From: Sipunculus nudus
Lineage: Eukaryota > Annelida > Sipuncula > Golfingiida > Sipunculidae
Length of the DNA: 64,000 bases
Assembly (NCBI GenBank): GCA_026874595.1
Contig: CM049320.1
Coordinates: 12,427,964 to 12,491,963 of the forward strand
Direction of reading: 5' to 3'
The notes beneath the pieces are model-generated. The model searched no databases, was not told the origin of the DNA, and worked only from the letters and a program-made list of their open reading frames with translations. The first letter of the stretch is position 1; each line of letters opens with the position of its first letter. Below, piece after piece: positions 12,311 to 26,100 of this stretch. Made by a program: the position numbers and the translations under genes.

Positions 12311-12682
12311 CACAGGGCTATACTAATGATTTAGAAGAAACTGAGAGAAATTCTAAAAGAAGCTGAGGTTATCACAGGGCTATACTAATGATTAAGAAGA
12401 AAATGAGAGAAATTCTAAAAGAAGCTGAGGTTATCACAGAGTTATACTAATGATTAAGAAGAAAATGAGAGAAATTCTAAAAGATGCTGAGGTTATCACT
12501 GGGCTATACTAATTATTAAGATGAAAATAAGAGAAATTGTAAAAGAAGCTGAGGTTATCACAGGGCTATACTAATGATTAAGAAGAAAATGAGAGAAATT
12601 CTAAAAGAAGCTGAGGTTATCACAGAGTTATACTAATGATTAGGAAGAAAATGAGAGAAATTCTAAAAGAAGCTGAGGTTAA
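12311..12682. repeat. 62-bp tandem repeat, six units
   Basis: Units start CACAGGGCTATACTAATGAT at 12311, 12373, 12435, 12497, 12559 and 12621, exactly 62 bp apart, with few differences. Confidence 0.95.
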
Positions 12683-12760
12683 AACTTACAGCAAGCAGCC
12701 AGGATGGTGTTATTGTGCATGATAAGACTCAGCATCTCCATCAGCTGATTTATCTTCATC

Positions 12761-12870
12761 TTCATAGCTACCAGTGTGACATAACAATGGTAACTATGAC
12801 AGCCAAGACAAATTACTTCATAGCAACCAGTGTGACATAACAATGGTAACTGTGGCGGCAAGACAAATTG
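12761..12870. repeat. 56-bp tandem duplication
   Basis: TTCATAGC-ACCAGTGTGACA followed by AACAATGGTAACT occurs at 12761 and 12817. Confidence 0.85.
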
Positions 12871-14136
12871 CTGATCTGTGAGTTGGAGAACCTTCACAAT
12901 TTTATAATAACATGAGCTTATTGATCTTATTTACTCTGGAAACACCTGTGGTGTTATAATTAATATCATGGAAGCACAAATGAGGGACCTGCATCATGGT
13001 TGTTTTGTTCTGATCTCATTGTTCCAGTTATCTGAAGTTTTTCAGGAAACTTTTTCTAAATTTGTAATATAATTTATCTCTTTATATTGTCTTTGGTATC
13101 TTAAATTGGCCAAATGTTTAAAGGAGACTTTGGAAATAGGTAAAAAGGGCATGAGTATTACAGATGCTTATATCGACCCACATTTGTTTTCAAATGTATG
13201 TGACATAAATGTGATTTAATGAAGAGAGGTCTTCAAATTTTTTATTATGATATCTCAAGTACAGTCTCTAAATTTTCAAAGATGTTGGCTTGTTTCCTGT
13301 CACACCTTTTGTGACATTGACTTGTTTCTCTTATATTCTGTGTTAAATCTTTATCACAGTGATGGAAAAAATGAGAATTTTGATTATCATATCTCATATA
13401 GGTTGTATCATCTTGTCTGCTGAGATGTGGACTTGTTCCCTATCTCTTGATTTTGCTATTGTAAAAACTGGCGCTGCCTTCCATGTTGCAGTATCTCTGT
13501 GTAACACAGGGTGTCCTGTCAGATAGCAGGGTATGATGGATGGTTTTCCTTTCATGCTGACTCTGAGTGACTGGGCACATTAACAGTATCACCTGCCGCC
13601 ACTGTAATGTTTGAGTCTGGAGTGCTGCAGGTGAATTTTCATTGCTGGAAGTTTGCTGCATTGATTCTTGCCGGAAGAAACAGCTTCTGATTGTGCTTGA
13701 TCTGAAATGAAAAGCACTTTCTGTAATAGCTGGCAAGTTCTCTTGATGAGCCGGCTGTTAATCTTTGAAAAGGCCGCTCCTTCACAATGGCAAGTTCATA
13801 ATTTTTCACATCAACAGTCAGTAGCATCAAATAACTAATCAACTTTCGTGAGCCAAACAGTATTGAGTCCATTTCTGTTTTCTTGATTTATAGTCTGGTC
13901 TTATCACTTGTTACAGCAGCATGGATTTGAGGTCTCCATTATAAATGTGACTGATGTCACAAATTCTCTGAATAAAGCTGTGTTAGCATGTAGGTGGTTG
14001 TAGAGCCTAATGTCATGTATGACAGTGACAACATGTTTATAGTCTAATTGCTGATGTGATATATTGATTGTAGTGATCAATTACTGGTGCTATACAGTCT
14101 TATTTGATATCATGTACGACCTGAAAGAATATCTTA
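12871..14136. other. No gene seen
   Basis: Overlapping minus-strand open frames at 13440-13872 (98 and 77 codons) in different frames have no recognisable domain. I treat the stretch as non-coding. Confidence 0.45.
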
Positions 14137-15031
14137 AGCAAACCTGTAGCTTATGCGATGGTGTGCCTTCGTCTGTATGTTAACCTATTACATCTAAAAA
14201 ATGGCAGGATCTAGCATCACCAAATTTTATACAAAATATCAATCATCTAAAAAACTGGCCAAGTTAAAGGAAGCTGAGCTTAATTTGGCCAAAAAATAGG
14301 AGACTTAAATTACAATATCAGAAATGGCTGGAGCTATCATCACCAAATTTTATGGAAATATGTCAGTCATATGAGTCATATTTGAAATTGAGGTATAGGA
14401 GGCGCCACCTACATCTACCGGTACCTTTTTTGTATGGGGGTCTTTGGTCATCAGTACATTAATCCTAATGAGGAATAGCAGGAGCTTGCATCCCCAAATT
14501 TTTTGCAAAAATCTGTCACATATTTAATTTTGGGGGATTGAACTTTTTGTGGTGCCACCTGCATCAACTTACATTTAATAGGGAAAAAGCTTGAAAACCT
14601 TTGATAATCTTTTTCTTGGGCATATTTATACATTTTGGATAGCTTTGTCATTTACAAGACCTGTGGTGCCATCCAACAGTTGTTTGGGGATTCATACATT
14701 TGGCCACATAACTCTAGAGTGATTTGAAATATCTGCCTAAAATTTAACATCTTTGATGGCTTTCTTATACACAAGACTGGTGGCACCACCTACAATCATT
14801 TTGTGTTATGTACATGCATACATGCTAGAGTGATGTTTGTGTAGTGTAATTGGTGCTTGTACTTCAGTTTAAAATGTTTAGTAATTGCATTGTACATGTG
14901 CATGTCAAACATGTTCTTGAAAATTATTCCAGTACTTTTTTAAATAATTGGTCAAGCATGTTATCATGGAAGCATTATACCTGATGTATATCCCATTGCA
15001 CAGGTTCACATTAAGCCTGTAGGCCTTGTTT
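14137..15031 (+). repeat. Dispersed repeat family B, copy 2
   Basis: Head AGCAAACCTGTAGCTTATG as at 4142. Tail is CATTGCACAGGTTCACATTA, then AGCC-TGTA-GGCCT and TTGTTT as at 7041. The core repeats AGCATCACCAAATTTT modules and GGAGGCGCCACC or GGTGGCACCACC motifs. Hairpin end and tandem core suggest a Helentron-type non-autonomous element; superfamily is inference. Confidence 0.7.
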
Positions 15032-17240
15032 TTTTTAATACAGTCACCTCAATAGCCTGTTCTCAGGAACCAGTCATGGCTACAGTTGAATGGGGCTCAA
15101 ATGTGACTCAGGCTTCTGAAGGGATTTGTATTATTGGCACTTACAAATAAATTCACATATCTTTATGGATTTCCTGCAGCCAGTCATAAAAAAATAATGG
15201 TTCAATTTAAAAGTTATATTATGTACAGAATCAGGGAGGATTTATTTTATGTTGAAAAAGCAAAATCTATATTTTATGTCTAATAGAGTTCTGAGTGAGA
15301 ACCTGGCCAGCTTTGCCAAGATGTGTGAAAAGTTTGATGTCCATTCCCACAGATATTGTTCAGAAGTATGATACATGGTTTGCTTTGGGTATTCCCTCAG
15401 AAATACTTGCATGTTCTTGACATATACGAAAAACGCAATGTAGATGATGATGATAAATCATGGGAGCCTGAGCTCCGGGGATCTCCGGAAATAAGCTGCC
15501 CCTTTCCTTAGGATAAGCCTGGGATAAGTTGGGAACTATGGTAATTGACTGGAGCCTCGGTCACTTTTTAACAAGAAATGTTTTACGAGATGAGGGGATT
15601 CTTTCCTGCTCTTAATGATATTGCAGACCATCCGTGGTTTATTACTTTTATATTGATGGTGGGGAAGAGTCTGGGTTAAGCAGGAAGGTCAAGGCACCTT
15701 AACAAGGTCAAGGTCATGCAAGAAAAATTACTTCCTATCCTAGAAGGATAATTCATGCATATTTAAAAGTTAACAAATTTTGATGTAAAATATATATAAT
15801 ATTAAATATATATATATATATGCCCTATATATTATGAGTCCAGGACTAAGTATGGTCTCAAGTTACCAAATTGTTAATTTTATAAGATAAATGATGCTTT
15901 TTATTTTAATCCATCTATATTATATAGGTATTACCGGTAGTCTGGATAGATACCAAAAGATAATGCAAAACTGTATAGAGATGAAGTTTAAAAAATTCAG
16001 CATAAACACTAACAAATTATATGAAAGGGAGTGTAATTCAAGAAAATGAAAAGTCAACTAAAACACTATGCTGAATATTTATTATATTATGTGATTATAA
16101 TATCATATTATATGGTAATATTTTGTTTAACTGTATGATTTTCTTATTATAGTGAAACTTAAGGATCAGTTGTAAGCAACAAGTGCGGTTTATGATGGGT
16201 TTGTTCGAGGAAGTTTACAGTAGCTAGGGACTGCTACAGAACCCCTCTTTAATCCTCTTTGTTCTTTAGTCAGACATTTAGTTACTGAGTGTCTTAAAGC
16301 AGTGATATAGCACTCCCAAAAAAATTAACCACTATCAGTGTCCAGTGTTTTTATAAACTAATCACTGTACACAGTGTGTGTCACAGATGGCTGCCGTGTC
16401 AACGGATCAAAATCCTTAACAGTCTCCAGACATAATCAAAATTGAAATGTTGCATATGTTTGTATGGATACATTACTTTTATGTCGAATAAACTATTTTT
16501 CTCTCCCTCTCTCACTATGCAGGTAAATTAGATTTCTTCAACATAGTGATGATTTATTATATAACACACAATACTAAACCTTCATCAGTATACAACATAA
16601 AAAAATTAGGTTACAGTCATTGTCAATGGGACACAACTGTCCTGTCTGTATATTCATATAAGACAGATGTGCTGCAGAACTGTTCAATATAAGCCTGTGA
16701 TAAGGGGGGGAAAAGACATGGTGGAGCTGTTGACTTCCATATCATATTTACCCAGCTGTAGTGATGAACAATGGTAAAAAATGCCACAATGGAGCCAGCA
16801 GGCGGCAGTAAATGGGCATCCACGTCCACGGAGATGGCGTTCTGTGGTGGCATTACCAGGGCTGACAGGGTGGTACTCTGACTTAGATCTCTCTGGATGG
16901 TACATCAACCTCCAGGATACCAACCCTTGAGGTAAAGAGAGTTTTCTGTATGGCAATGAATGTCCTATGCTGATGGATTCAGCTGCTCCTGATAGTCCCT
17001 TTTTTACTGAATCCCTTGACTGAATACTTTGCCTGGAGAACCTGTCTGAAAAGACCATCTAAGGATCGACTGAAGGTTATCTTAATGTCCTAAAAGTGCC
17101 CTCGGCTATGGTCATTTTCACCAGAACCTAACATTGAAGATTTTTATTGTTGTCTGGAGCAAATAAAAAAAAGACAAATTTCATTTACTCTTTTTTTTTC
17201 ATTCTGATAAGTGGTTCTACTGCCTTCATGTATGAACTAT

Positions 17241-17243
<3 letters not shown>
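15032..17243. other. Mostly featureless, with a short TA tract
   Basis: A TA-rich tract lies at about 15785-15825. The 16620-17060 part is less AT-rich and carries a 124-codon minus-strand open frame without recognisable motifs or splice support. No gene called. Confidence 0.45.
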
Positions 17244-17276
<33 letters not shown>

Positions 17277-17281
17277 TATAT

Positions 17282-17328
<47 letters not shown>
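17244..17328. repeat. (TA)n microsatellite
   Basis: Nearly pure TA dinucleotides over about 85 bp. Confidence 0.97.
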
Positions 17329-17332
<4 letters not shown>

Positions 17333-17794
17333 AATATTATCAGATATATGGCTATATATCTTTAATTGTTAGTGGCTGTAATAGAGGGTCTGTAATTATT
17401 ATTTAAACAATGTTTGTAGCATTATTTTTAAATTTGATACAATATCTGTTCATTAACATGGTGCACTAGTAGAGATTAAAACTAATTAATTAACACTTTA
17501 CTCTTCAACTTATATGTGTTAGATTTTATATTAACAATGTGTAAACTTTAATTGAATATGTAAAAATTAACACATTCAGTTTTTTAGGGGGAGTTGCTTA
17601 ATATATCACATGTGAACCCTCTATCAAGCAGTCATTGGTTAAAAAAAAAAAAGTTGGTGCTGACTGTGCATGGTTTTCTTCTAAATATTTTTGTAGTTGA
17701 AGGTAACCATGCACCTTCTGGCTAAGTGTGTTAATGTACAACCGGTTTTGGACTACATGACAGGGCAGTAGCGAAAGCTTCCTCTCATTTTATA

Positions 17795-18062
17795 TCATGG
17801 TGTTAACCAGGCCCAGTGACTACTGCACCTGTTGGGCCCTGGGTGCGTAATCACCCATGTTGCTGGGTCATACCATGGAGGAACCCCTGAAAGGTGCACT
17901 CATTTGCTTGTACGTGGTACATGGCCTTCCTATTAATCCGCAGAGTGCTGAGAACCCTTGGTTGGGTCTACTATGATAATTCCCACCGCTTCGGCTGAGA
18001 TTCCAACTTGCAACCTCCTTGGTTAGAGGCCTGTGCTCTACCCCCACACCACAGAAGCCAGT
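17795..18062 (-). mobile_element. tRNA-derived SINE, diverged
   Basis: On the minus strand the head reads GTGGTGTGGGGGTAGAGC (A-box-like) and, about 30 bases on, CAAGTTGGAATC (worn B box). The element extends toward lower coordinates. Tail and target duplication not resolved. Confidence 0.55.
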
Positions 18063-18747
18063 CTGACCCTGCATGTTAGACGTTTCCTTGTTGATGAGTG
18101 TCGGAGACTGTATTCAGTGCAAGTGTTGTAGTGGGAAGCATCGGTGGCGGTAGATTTGCTTCTCCTGCCTAGGCTTAATGATTTCCTTTACCTTGCCCGG
18201 GGTTGTGCTGAGCATATCAGTTCAGTTCTCTGGTCAGAGATAGCCTTGCTACGACACCTTTGAATCTCTTAAAGCTATTTTTTCAGGCATTCTTCCCTTT
18301 CACACAGCACTCTGGAGTGTCAGTGTCCATTACTAAAGCATGCTTCCTCCTGTAGAACCAGTATGTCAGTTATAATAACCATGTCAGAGCACACTATGTG
18401 CTGTTTAAGTCTCTGTTTCAGCTTACAACTGTAAAAAGCTACGTTTGGTACACTGTCAGGACATTCATATTGGCATGCCCTTAGCAGTATACTAAGTTTA
18501 CAATTCATTTAAGGTCACTAACATCGCACCTTTGGGTGACTTCTAAAACAGTCCTCGTTTGGTTATCAGAGAGCTGTAATCAATTAGGACTCAGACTTTA
18601 ATTGCCGAAGGCCATCAGCCACTCAGCAGTTTTGTTGCATGGTTGTCAGGGAAAAATAATCTCTGTCTTATTCTTATTATAAGATTCTTATAATCTTAAT
18701 TAAAATTCATTATTATTTTGTTAAGGATTGTAACTGTCAGATTAAAA
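18063..18747. other. No feature seen
   Basis: Unique-looking sequence; nothing supported. Confidence 0.45.
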
Positions 18748-20129
18748 TACCGTAAAAGTCGTTGCAGAAGTCGCATCCTTATTACAAGTCGCACCATGAC
18801 TTTAAGGATTCATCTCGAGAAAAGAAAGTTCAAGTTTTGTTTCAGAAAAATTCGCACCAAGACTTCAGAGGCGTCCCAACCACCTGATACTTATGGAATT
18901 TAAGTATCATTTCCTTGTGCTGCAAGATTACAACCAACGTCCCCGTAGTACTAATGTGGTTTATTAACTAGTAAACCATTTAAACATAAAACTAATTGGA
19001 CAGCTTTAATACAATGCTTATATTTAAGGAATAGCAAGAGAATCATTACATATAAAGTCGGGGTTCGATTGTCAGACAAGATTTGTCTGTTAAAGATCGT
19101 CAAAAGTATGGAGGATTCATTGCCCTATGATCAGTTTGCGCCCGCCTGACGAGTCTCAAACCGTCACATTGGGCATATTTTTAACTAAAGATTATTGAAG
19201 GTTGGAAAGAATAATTTAGTTTGAATTTATTCATCTAATTTCTTAAATGAGCTCTCAAACTGAATTAAGTAACCCTTGAATTAATTGTTACAACTTACCA
19301 TCAAGGCGCGGTACATGCACGGTATCATTAAAATCACTTAAATATGTCAGTCAACAAGGGGATAATGAACGCTTTATTGACCGGTCAGTTAAATAAAAAA
19401 ATAAACATAATTGAATTTACGGGTATTATATTTACTGAAACCAATGATTTTATTCTGTGATAATATCTGGAAAGTCCAATTTCCATCGTTATCATTGGAT
19501 ATATTCAAATAGCTTAGATGTATGGCAGACTCGGCCGTATTGAACCAAATCCGTCAGGACACCAAACGATGCCGGTTCCCGTTGAATTTAGGTACGTATT
19601 TAGCAATTCCAGAAAATAAAATATATACCTGTATGGTGTTTTTTATTTCATTGTATTTATTAATGTGTCTTCATTAAAAAAATCACATATACGTCAACGC
19701 ACGATTGATCGTAATGCATGCGTGCCGCTATATTGTTGACTGGGCATACAATCGTCATGAAAGAGACACGGGTAAATCACGAAGCAAATCGTATATTTGC
19801 AGCTCACGTTAAACATTATAACATTGTTATCCAATACGCTTGAAAACCACGAGGTAGTGACGGTGATCTGATGGTTCCTAAAATGGGAGTTTATAACTGG
19901 TGATATCAGTCACGGAAGGCTTAGTTGACCTGGGGATGTGAAGGTCATTGAACGGGTGACCCAGGGCATCAAATGACGTCGTTCCATATACCGGGAAAGC
20001 TGACTGAGATGGGATAAGTACGAATTATAAGTCGCACCCTGAATTTTCTAGAAAATTCTTGTTAGCTCAGCTGACTGAAAGTCATCTGAGCTATAGCGAT
20101 CACTCTTTGTCCGTCTGTCCGTCTGTCCG

Positions 20130-23100
20130 TCCGTTAACCAGGCACAAATCGTAACCGCTGGACCTAGAACCTTGTAACTTGGGATTCTGAGAGGTCCATA
20201 AAAAATCTCCTTGGAAACCAGAAATTAGGTCTCTGTTACCCATATCCTTCGAGCTATGGGGCCCCAAAGTACCCCCCAGAAAAGTCAAAAATTTCATACA
20301 AAAACTTCAATATCTCATTAACTACTTGACTGATGGTCATGATTTTTGGCATACATATTGATCATGAGATGTTACATCACTTCCTGCAGACTGGTGGTGC
20401 CACCTGTATTTTTCGATTTTTTACGAATTTTTTTCTCTATTTTTGAGACCTTTAAAAATGTGAACATCTGTTAACAAGGCACAAATCATAAAGACTGGAC
20501 TTAGAATCTTAATTCTTGACACACTGAGAGGTCCATGTAAAATCTCCTTGGAAACCAGAAATTAGGTCTCTGTTACCCATATCTTTTGAGCTATCGGGCC
20601 CCAAAGTACCCCCCAGAATAGTAAAAAATTTCATACAAAAACTTCAATATCTCAATAACTACATCACTGATGGTCTTCATTTTTGGCATACATATTGATC
20701 ATGAGATGTTCGATCAGTTCCTGCAGACTGGTGGCGCCACCTGTACTGTTTGATTTTTTACGATTTTTTCCTCTATTTTTGAGACCTTTGAGGATGCTGT
20801 CATCTGTTAGCGTGGCACAAATCGTAACGACTGGACCTAGAATCTTCATTTTCGACACACTGAGAGACCTATGAAAAGTCTCCATGGAAACCAGAAATTA
20901 GGTCTCTGTTACCCATATCCTTCGAGCTATGGGGCCCAAAATTATCCCCCAGAATAGTCAAAAATTTCATACAAAAACTTCAATATCTCATTAACTACAT
21001 CACTGATGGTCATGATTTTCGACATACATATTGATCATGAGATGTTTCATCAGTTTGTGCAGACTGGTGGCGCCACCTGTATTTTTCAATGTTCACGAAT
21101 TGTTTTCTCCATTTTTGAGACCTTTAAGGATGTAGTTATCTGTCAACAGGGTACAAATCGTAACGACTGGACCTAGAATCTTCGTTCTTGACACACAGGG
21201 AGACCCATGATAAGTCTCCATGGAAACCTGAAATTTGGTCTCTGTTACCCATATCCTTCGAGCTATGTGGCCCCAAAGTACCCCCCAGAAAAGTAAAAAA
21301 TTTCATACAAAAACTTCAATATCTCAATAACTACATCACTGATGGTCTTCATTTTTGGCATACATATTAATCATGAGATGTTCAATCAGTTCCTGCAGAC
21401 TGGTGGCGCCACCTGTACTGTTTGATTTTTTACGATTTTTTCCTCTATTTTTGAGACCTTTGAGGATGCTGTCATCTGTTAGCGTGGCACAAATCGTAAC
21501 GACTGGACCTAGAATCTTCATTTTCGACACACTGAGAGACCTATGAAAAGTCTCCATGGAAACCAGAAATTAGGTCTCTGTTACCCATATCCTTCGAGCT
21601 ATGGGGCCCAAAATTATCCCCCAGAATAGTCAAAAATTTCATACAAAAACTTCAATATCTCATTAACTACATCACTGATGGTCATGATTTTCGACATACA
21701 TATTGATCATGAGATGTTTCATCAGTTTGTGCAGACTGGTGGCGCCACCTGTATTTTTCAATGTTCACGAATTGTTTTCTCCATTTTTGAGACCTTTAAG
21801 GATGTAGTTATCTGTCAACAGGGTACAAATCGTAACGACTGGACCTAGAATCTTCGTTCTTGACACACAGGGAGACCCATGATAAGTCTCCATGGAAACC
21901 TGAAATTTGGTCTCTGTTACCCATATCCTTCGAGCTATGTGGCCCCAAAGTACCCCCCAGAAAAGTAAAAAATTTCATACAAAAACTTCAATATCTCATT
22001 AACTACTTGACTGATGGTCATGATTTTTGGCATACATATTGATCATGAGATGTTACATCACTTCCTGCAGACTGGTGGCGCCACCTGTATTTTTCGATTT
22101 TTTACGAATTTTTTTCTCTATTTTTGAGACCTTTAAAAATGTGAACATCTGTTAACAAGGCACAAATCATAAAGACTGAACTTAGAATCTTAATTCTTGA
22201 CACACTGAGAGGTCCATGAAAAATCTCCTTGGAAACCAGAAATTAGGTCTCTGTTACCCATATCTTTTGAGCTATCGGGCCCCAAAGTACCCCCCAGAAT
22301 AGTAAAAAATTTCATACAAAAACTTCAATATCTCAATAACTACATCACTGATGGTCTTCATTTTTGGCATACATATTGATCATGAGATGTTCGATCAGTT
22401 CCTGCAGACTGGTGGCGCCACCTGTACTGTTTGATTTTTTACGATTTTTTCCTCTATTTTTGAGACCTTTGAGGATGCTGTCATCTGTTAGCGTGGCACA
22501 AATCGTAACGACTGGACCTAGAATCTTCATTTTCGACACACTGAGAGACCTATGAAAAGTCTCCATGGAAACCAGAAATTAGGTCTCTGTTACCTATATC
22601 CTTCGAGCTATGGGGCCCAAAATTACCCCCCAGAATAGTCAAAAATTTCATACAAAAACTTCAATATCTCATTAACTACATCACTGATGGTCATGATTTT
22701 CGACATACATATTGATCATGAGATGTTTCATCAGTTTGTGCAGACTGGTGGCGCCACCTGTATTTTTCAATGTTCACGAATTGTTTTCTCCATTTTTGAG
22801 ACCTTTAAGGATGTAGTTATCTGTCAACAGGGTACAAATCGTAACGACTGGACCTAGAATCTTCGTTCTTGACACACAGGGAGACCCATGATAAGTCTCC
22901 ATGGAAACCTGAAATTTGGTCTCTGTTACCCATATCCTTTGAGCTATGTGGCCCCAAAGTACCCCCCAGAAAAGTAAAAAATTTCATACAAAAACTTCAA
23001 TATCTCATTAACTACTTGACTGATGGTCATGATTTTTGGCATACATATTGATCGAGAGATGTTACATCACTTCCTGCAGACTGGTGGCGCCACCTGTATT

Positions 23101-26100
23101 TTTCGATTTTTTACGAATTTTTTTCTCTATTTTTGAGACCTTTAAAAATGTGAACATCTGTTAACAAGGCACAAATCATAAAGACTGGACTTAGAATCTT
23201 CATTCTTGACACACTGAGAGGTCCATGAAAAACCTCCTTGGAAACCAGAAATTAGGTCTCTGTTACCCATATCCTTTGAGCTATCGGGCCCCAAAGTACC
23301 CCCCAGAATAGTAAAAAATTTCATACAAAAACTTCAATGTCTCAATAACTACATCACTGATGGTCTTCATTTTTGGCATACATATTGATCATGAGATGTT
23401 CGATCAGTTCCTGCAGACTGGTGGCGCCACCTGTACTGTTTGATTTTTTACGATTTTTTCCTCTATTTTTGAGACCTTTGAGGATGCTGTCATCTGTTAA
23501 CGTGGCACAAATCGTAACGACTGGACCTAGAATCTTCATTTTCAACACACTGAGAGACCTATGAAAAGTCTCCATGGAAACCAGAAATTAGGTCTCTGTT
23601 ACCCATATCCTTCGAGCTATGTGGCCCCAAAGTACCCCCCAGAAAAGTAAAAAATTTCATACAAAAACTTCAATATCTCATTAACTACTTGACTGATGGT
23701 CATGATTTTTGGCATACATATTGATTATGAGATGTTACATCACTTCCTGCAGACTGGTGGTGCCACCTGTATTTTTCGATTTTTTACGAATTTTTTTCTC
23801 TATTTTTGAGACCTTTAAAAATGTGAACATCTGTTAACAAGGCACAAATCATAAAGACTGGACTAAGAAAACTTAATTCTTGACACACTGAGAGGTCCAT
23901 GAAAAAACTCCTTGGAAACCAGAAATTAGGTCTCTGTTACCCATATCCTTCGAGCTATCGGGCCCCAAAGTACCCCCCAGAATAGTAAAAAATTTCATAC
24001 AAAAACTTCAATATCTCATTAACTACATCACTGATGGTCATGATTTTCGACATACATATTGATCATGAGATGTTTCATCAGTTTGTGCAGACTGGTGGCG
24101 CCACCTGTATTTTTCAATGTTCACGAATTGTTTTCTCCATTTTTGAGACCTTTAAGGATGTAGTTATCTGTCAACAGGGTACAAATCGTAACGACTGGAC
24201 CTAGAATCTTCGTTCTTGACACACAGGGAGACCCCTGATAAGTCTCCATGGAAACCTGAAATTTGGTCTCTGTTACCCATATCCTTCGAGCTATGTGGCC
24301 CCAAAGTACCCCCCAGAAAAGTAAAAAATTTCATACAAAAACTTCAATATCTCATTAACTACTTGACTGATGGTCATGATTTTTGGCATACATATTGATT
24401 ATGAGATGTTACATCACTTCCTGCAGACTGGTGGTGCCACCTGTATTTTTCGATTTTTTACGAATTTTTTTCTCTATTTTTGAGACCTTTAAAAATGTGA
24501 ACATCTGTTAACAAGGCACAAATCATAAAGACTGGACTAAGAAAACTTAATTCTTGACACACTGAGAGGTCCATGAAAAAACTCCTTGGAAACCAGAAAT
24601 TAGGTCTCTGTTACCCATATCCTTCGAGCTATCGGGCCCCAAAGTACCCCCCAGAATAGTAAAAAATTTCATACAAAAACTTCAATGTCTCAATAACTAC
24701 ATCACTGATGGTCTTCATTTTTGGCATACATATTGATCATGAGATGTTCGATCAGTTCCTGCAGACTGGTGGCGCCACCTGTACTGTTTGATTTTTTACG
24801 ATTTTTTCCTCTATTTTTGAGACCTTTGAGGATGCTGTCATCTGTTAACGTGGCACAAATCGTAACGACTGGACCTAGAATCTTCATTTTCGACACACTG
24901 AGAGACCTATGAAAAGTCTCCATGGAAACCAGAAATTAGGTCTCTGTTACCTATATCCTTCGAGCTATGGGGCCCAAAATTACCCCCCAGAATAGTCAAA
25001 AATTTCATACAAAAACTTCAATATCTCATTAACTACATCACTGATGGTCATGATTTTCGACATACATATTGATCATGAGATGTTTCATCAGTTTGTGCAG
25101 ACTGGTGGCGCCACCTGTATTTTTCAATGTTCACGAATTGTTTTCTCCATTTTTGAGACCTTTAAGGATGTAGTTATCTGTCAACAGGGTACAAATCGTA
25201 ACGACTGGACCTAGAATCTTCGTTCTTGACACACAGGGAGACCCATGATAAGTCTCCATGGAAACCTGAAATTTGGTCTCTGTTACCCATATCCTTCGAG
25301 CTATGTGGCCCCAAAGTACCCCCCAGAAAAGTCAAAAATTTCATACAAAAACTTCAATATCTCATTAACTACTTGACTGATGGTCATGATTTTTGGCATA
25401 CATATTGATTATGAGATGTTACATCACTTCCTGCAGACTGGTGGTGCCACCTGTATTTTTCGATTTTTTACGAATTTTTTTCTCTATTTTTGAGACCTTT
25501 AAAAATGTGAACATCTGTTAACAAGGCACAAATCATAAAGACTGGACTAAGAAAACTTAATTCTTGACACACTGAGAGGTCCATGAAAAAACTCCTTGGA
25601 AACCAGAAATTAGGTCTCTGTTACCCATATCCTTCGAGCTATCGGGCCCCAAAGTACCCCCCAGAATAGTAAAAAATTTCATACAAAAACTTCAATATCT
25701 CATTAACTACATCACTGATGGTCATGATTTTCGACATACATATTGATCATGAGATGTTTCATCAGTTTGTGCAGACTGGTGGCGCCACCTGTATTTTTCA
25801 ATGTTCACGAATTGTTTTCTCCATTTTTGAGACCTTTAAGGATGTAGTTATCTGTCAACAGGGTACAAATCGTAACGACTGGACCTAGAATCTTCGTTCT
25901 TGACACACAGGGAGACCCCTGATAAGTCTCCATGGAAACCTGAAATTTGGTCTCTGTTACCCATATCCTTCGAGCTATGTGGCCCCAAAGTACCCCCCAG
26001 AAAAGTAAAAAATTTCATACAAAAACTTCAATATCTCATTAACTACTTGACTGATGGTCATGATTTCTGGCATACATATTGATTATGAGATGTTACATCA

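Noticed and set aside
12311-12682. CRISPR-like array
   Set aside because: Units are contiguous 62-bp tandem repeats without unique spacers, in a eukaryotic context.
16684-17058. 124-codon minus-strand frame in a GC-richer block
   Set aside because: No recognisable motif or splice partners; kept only as an unresolved stretch.
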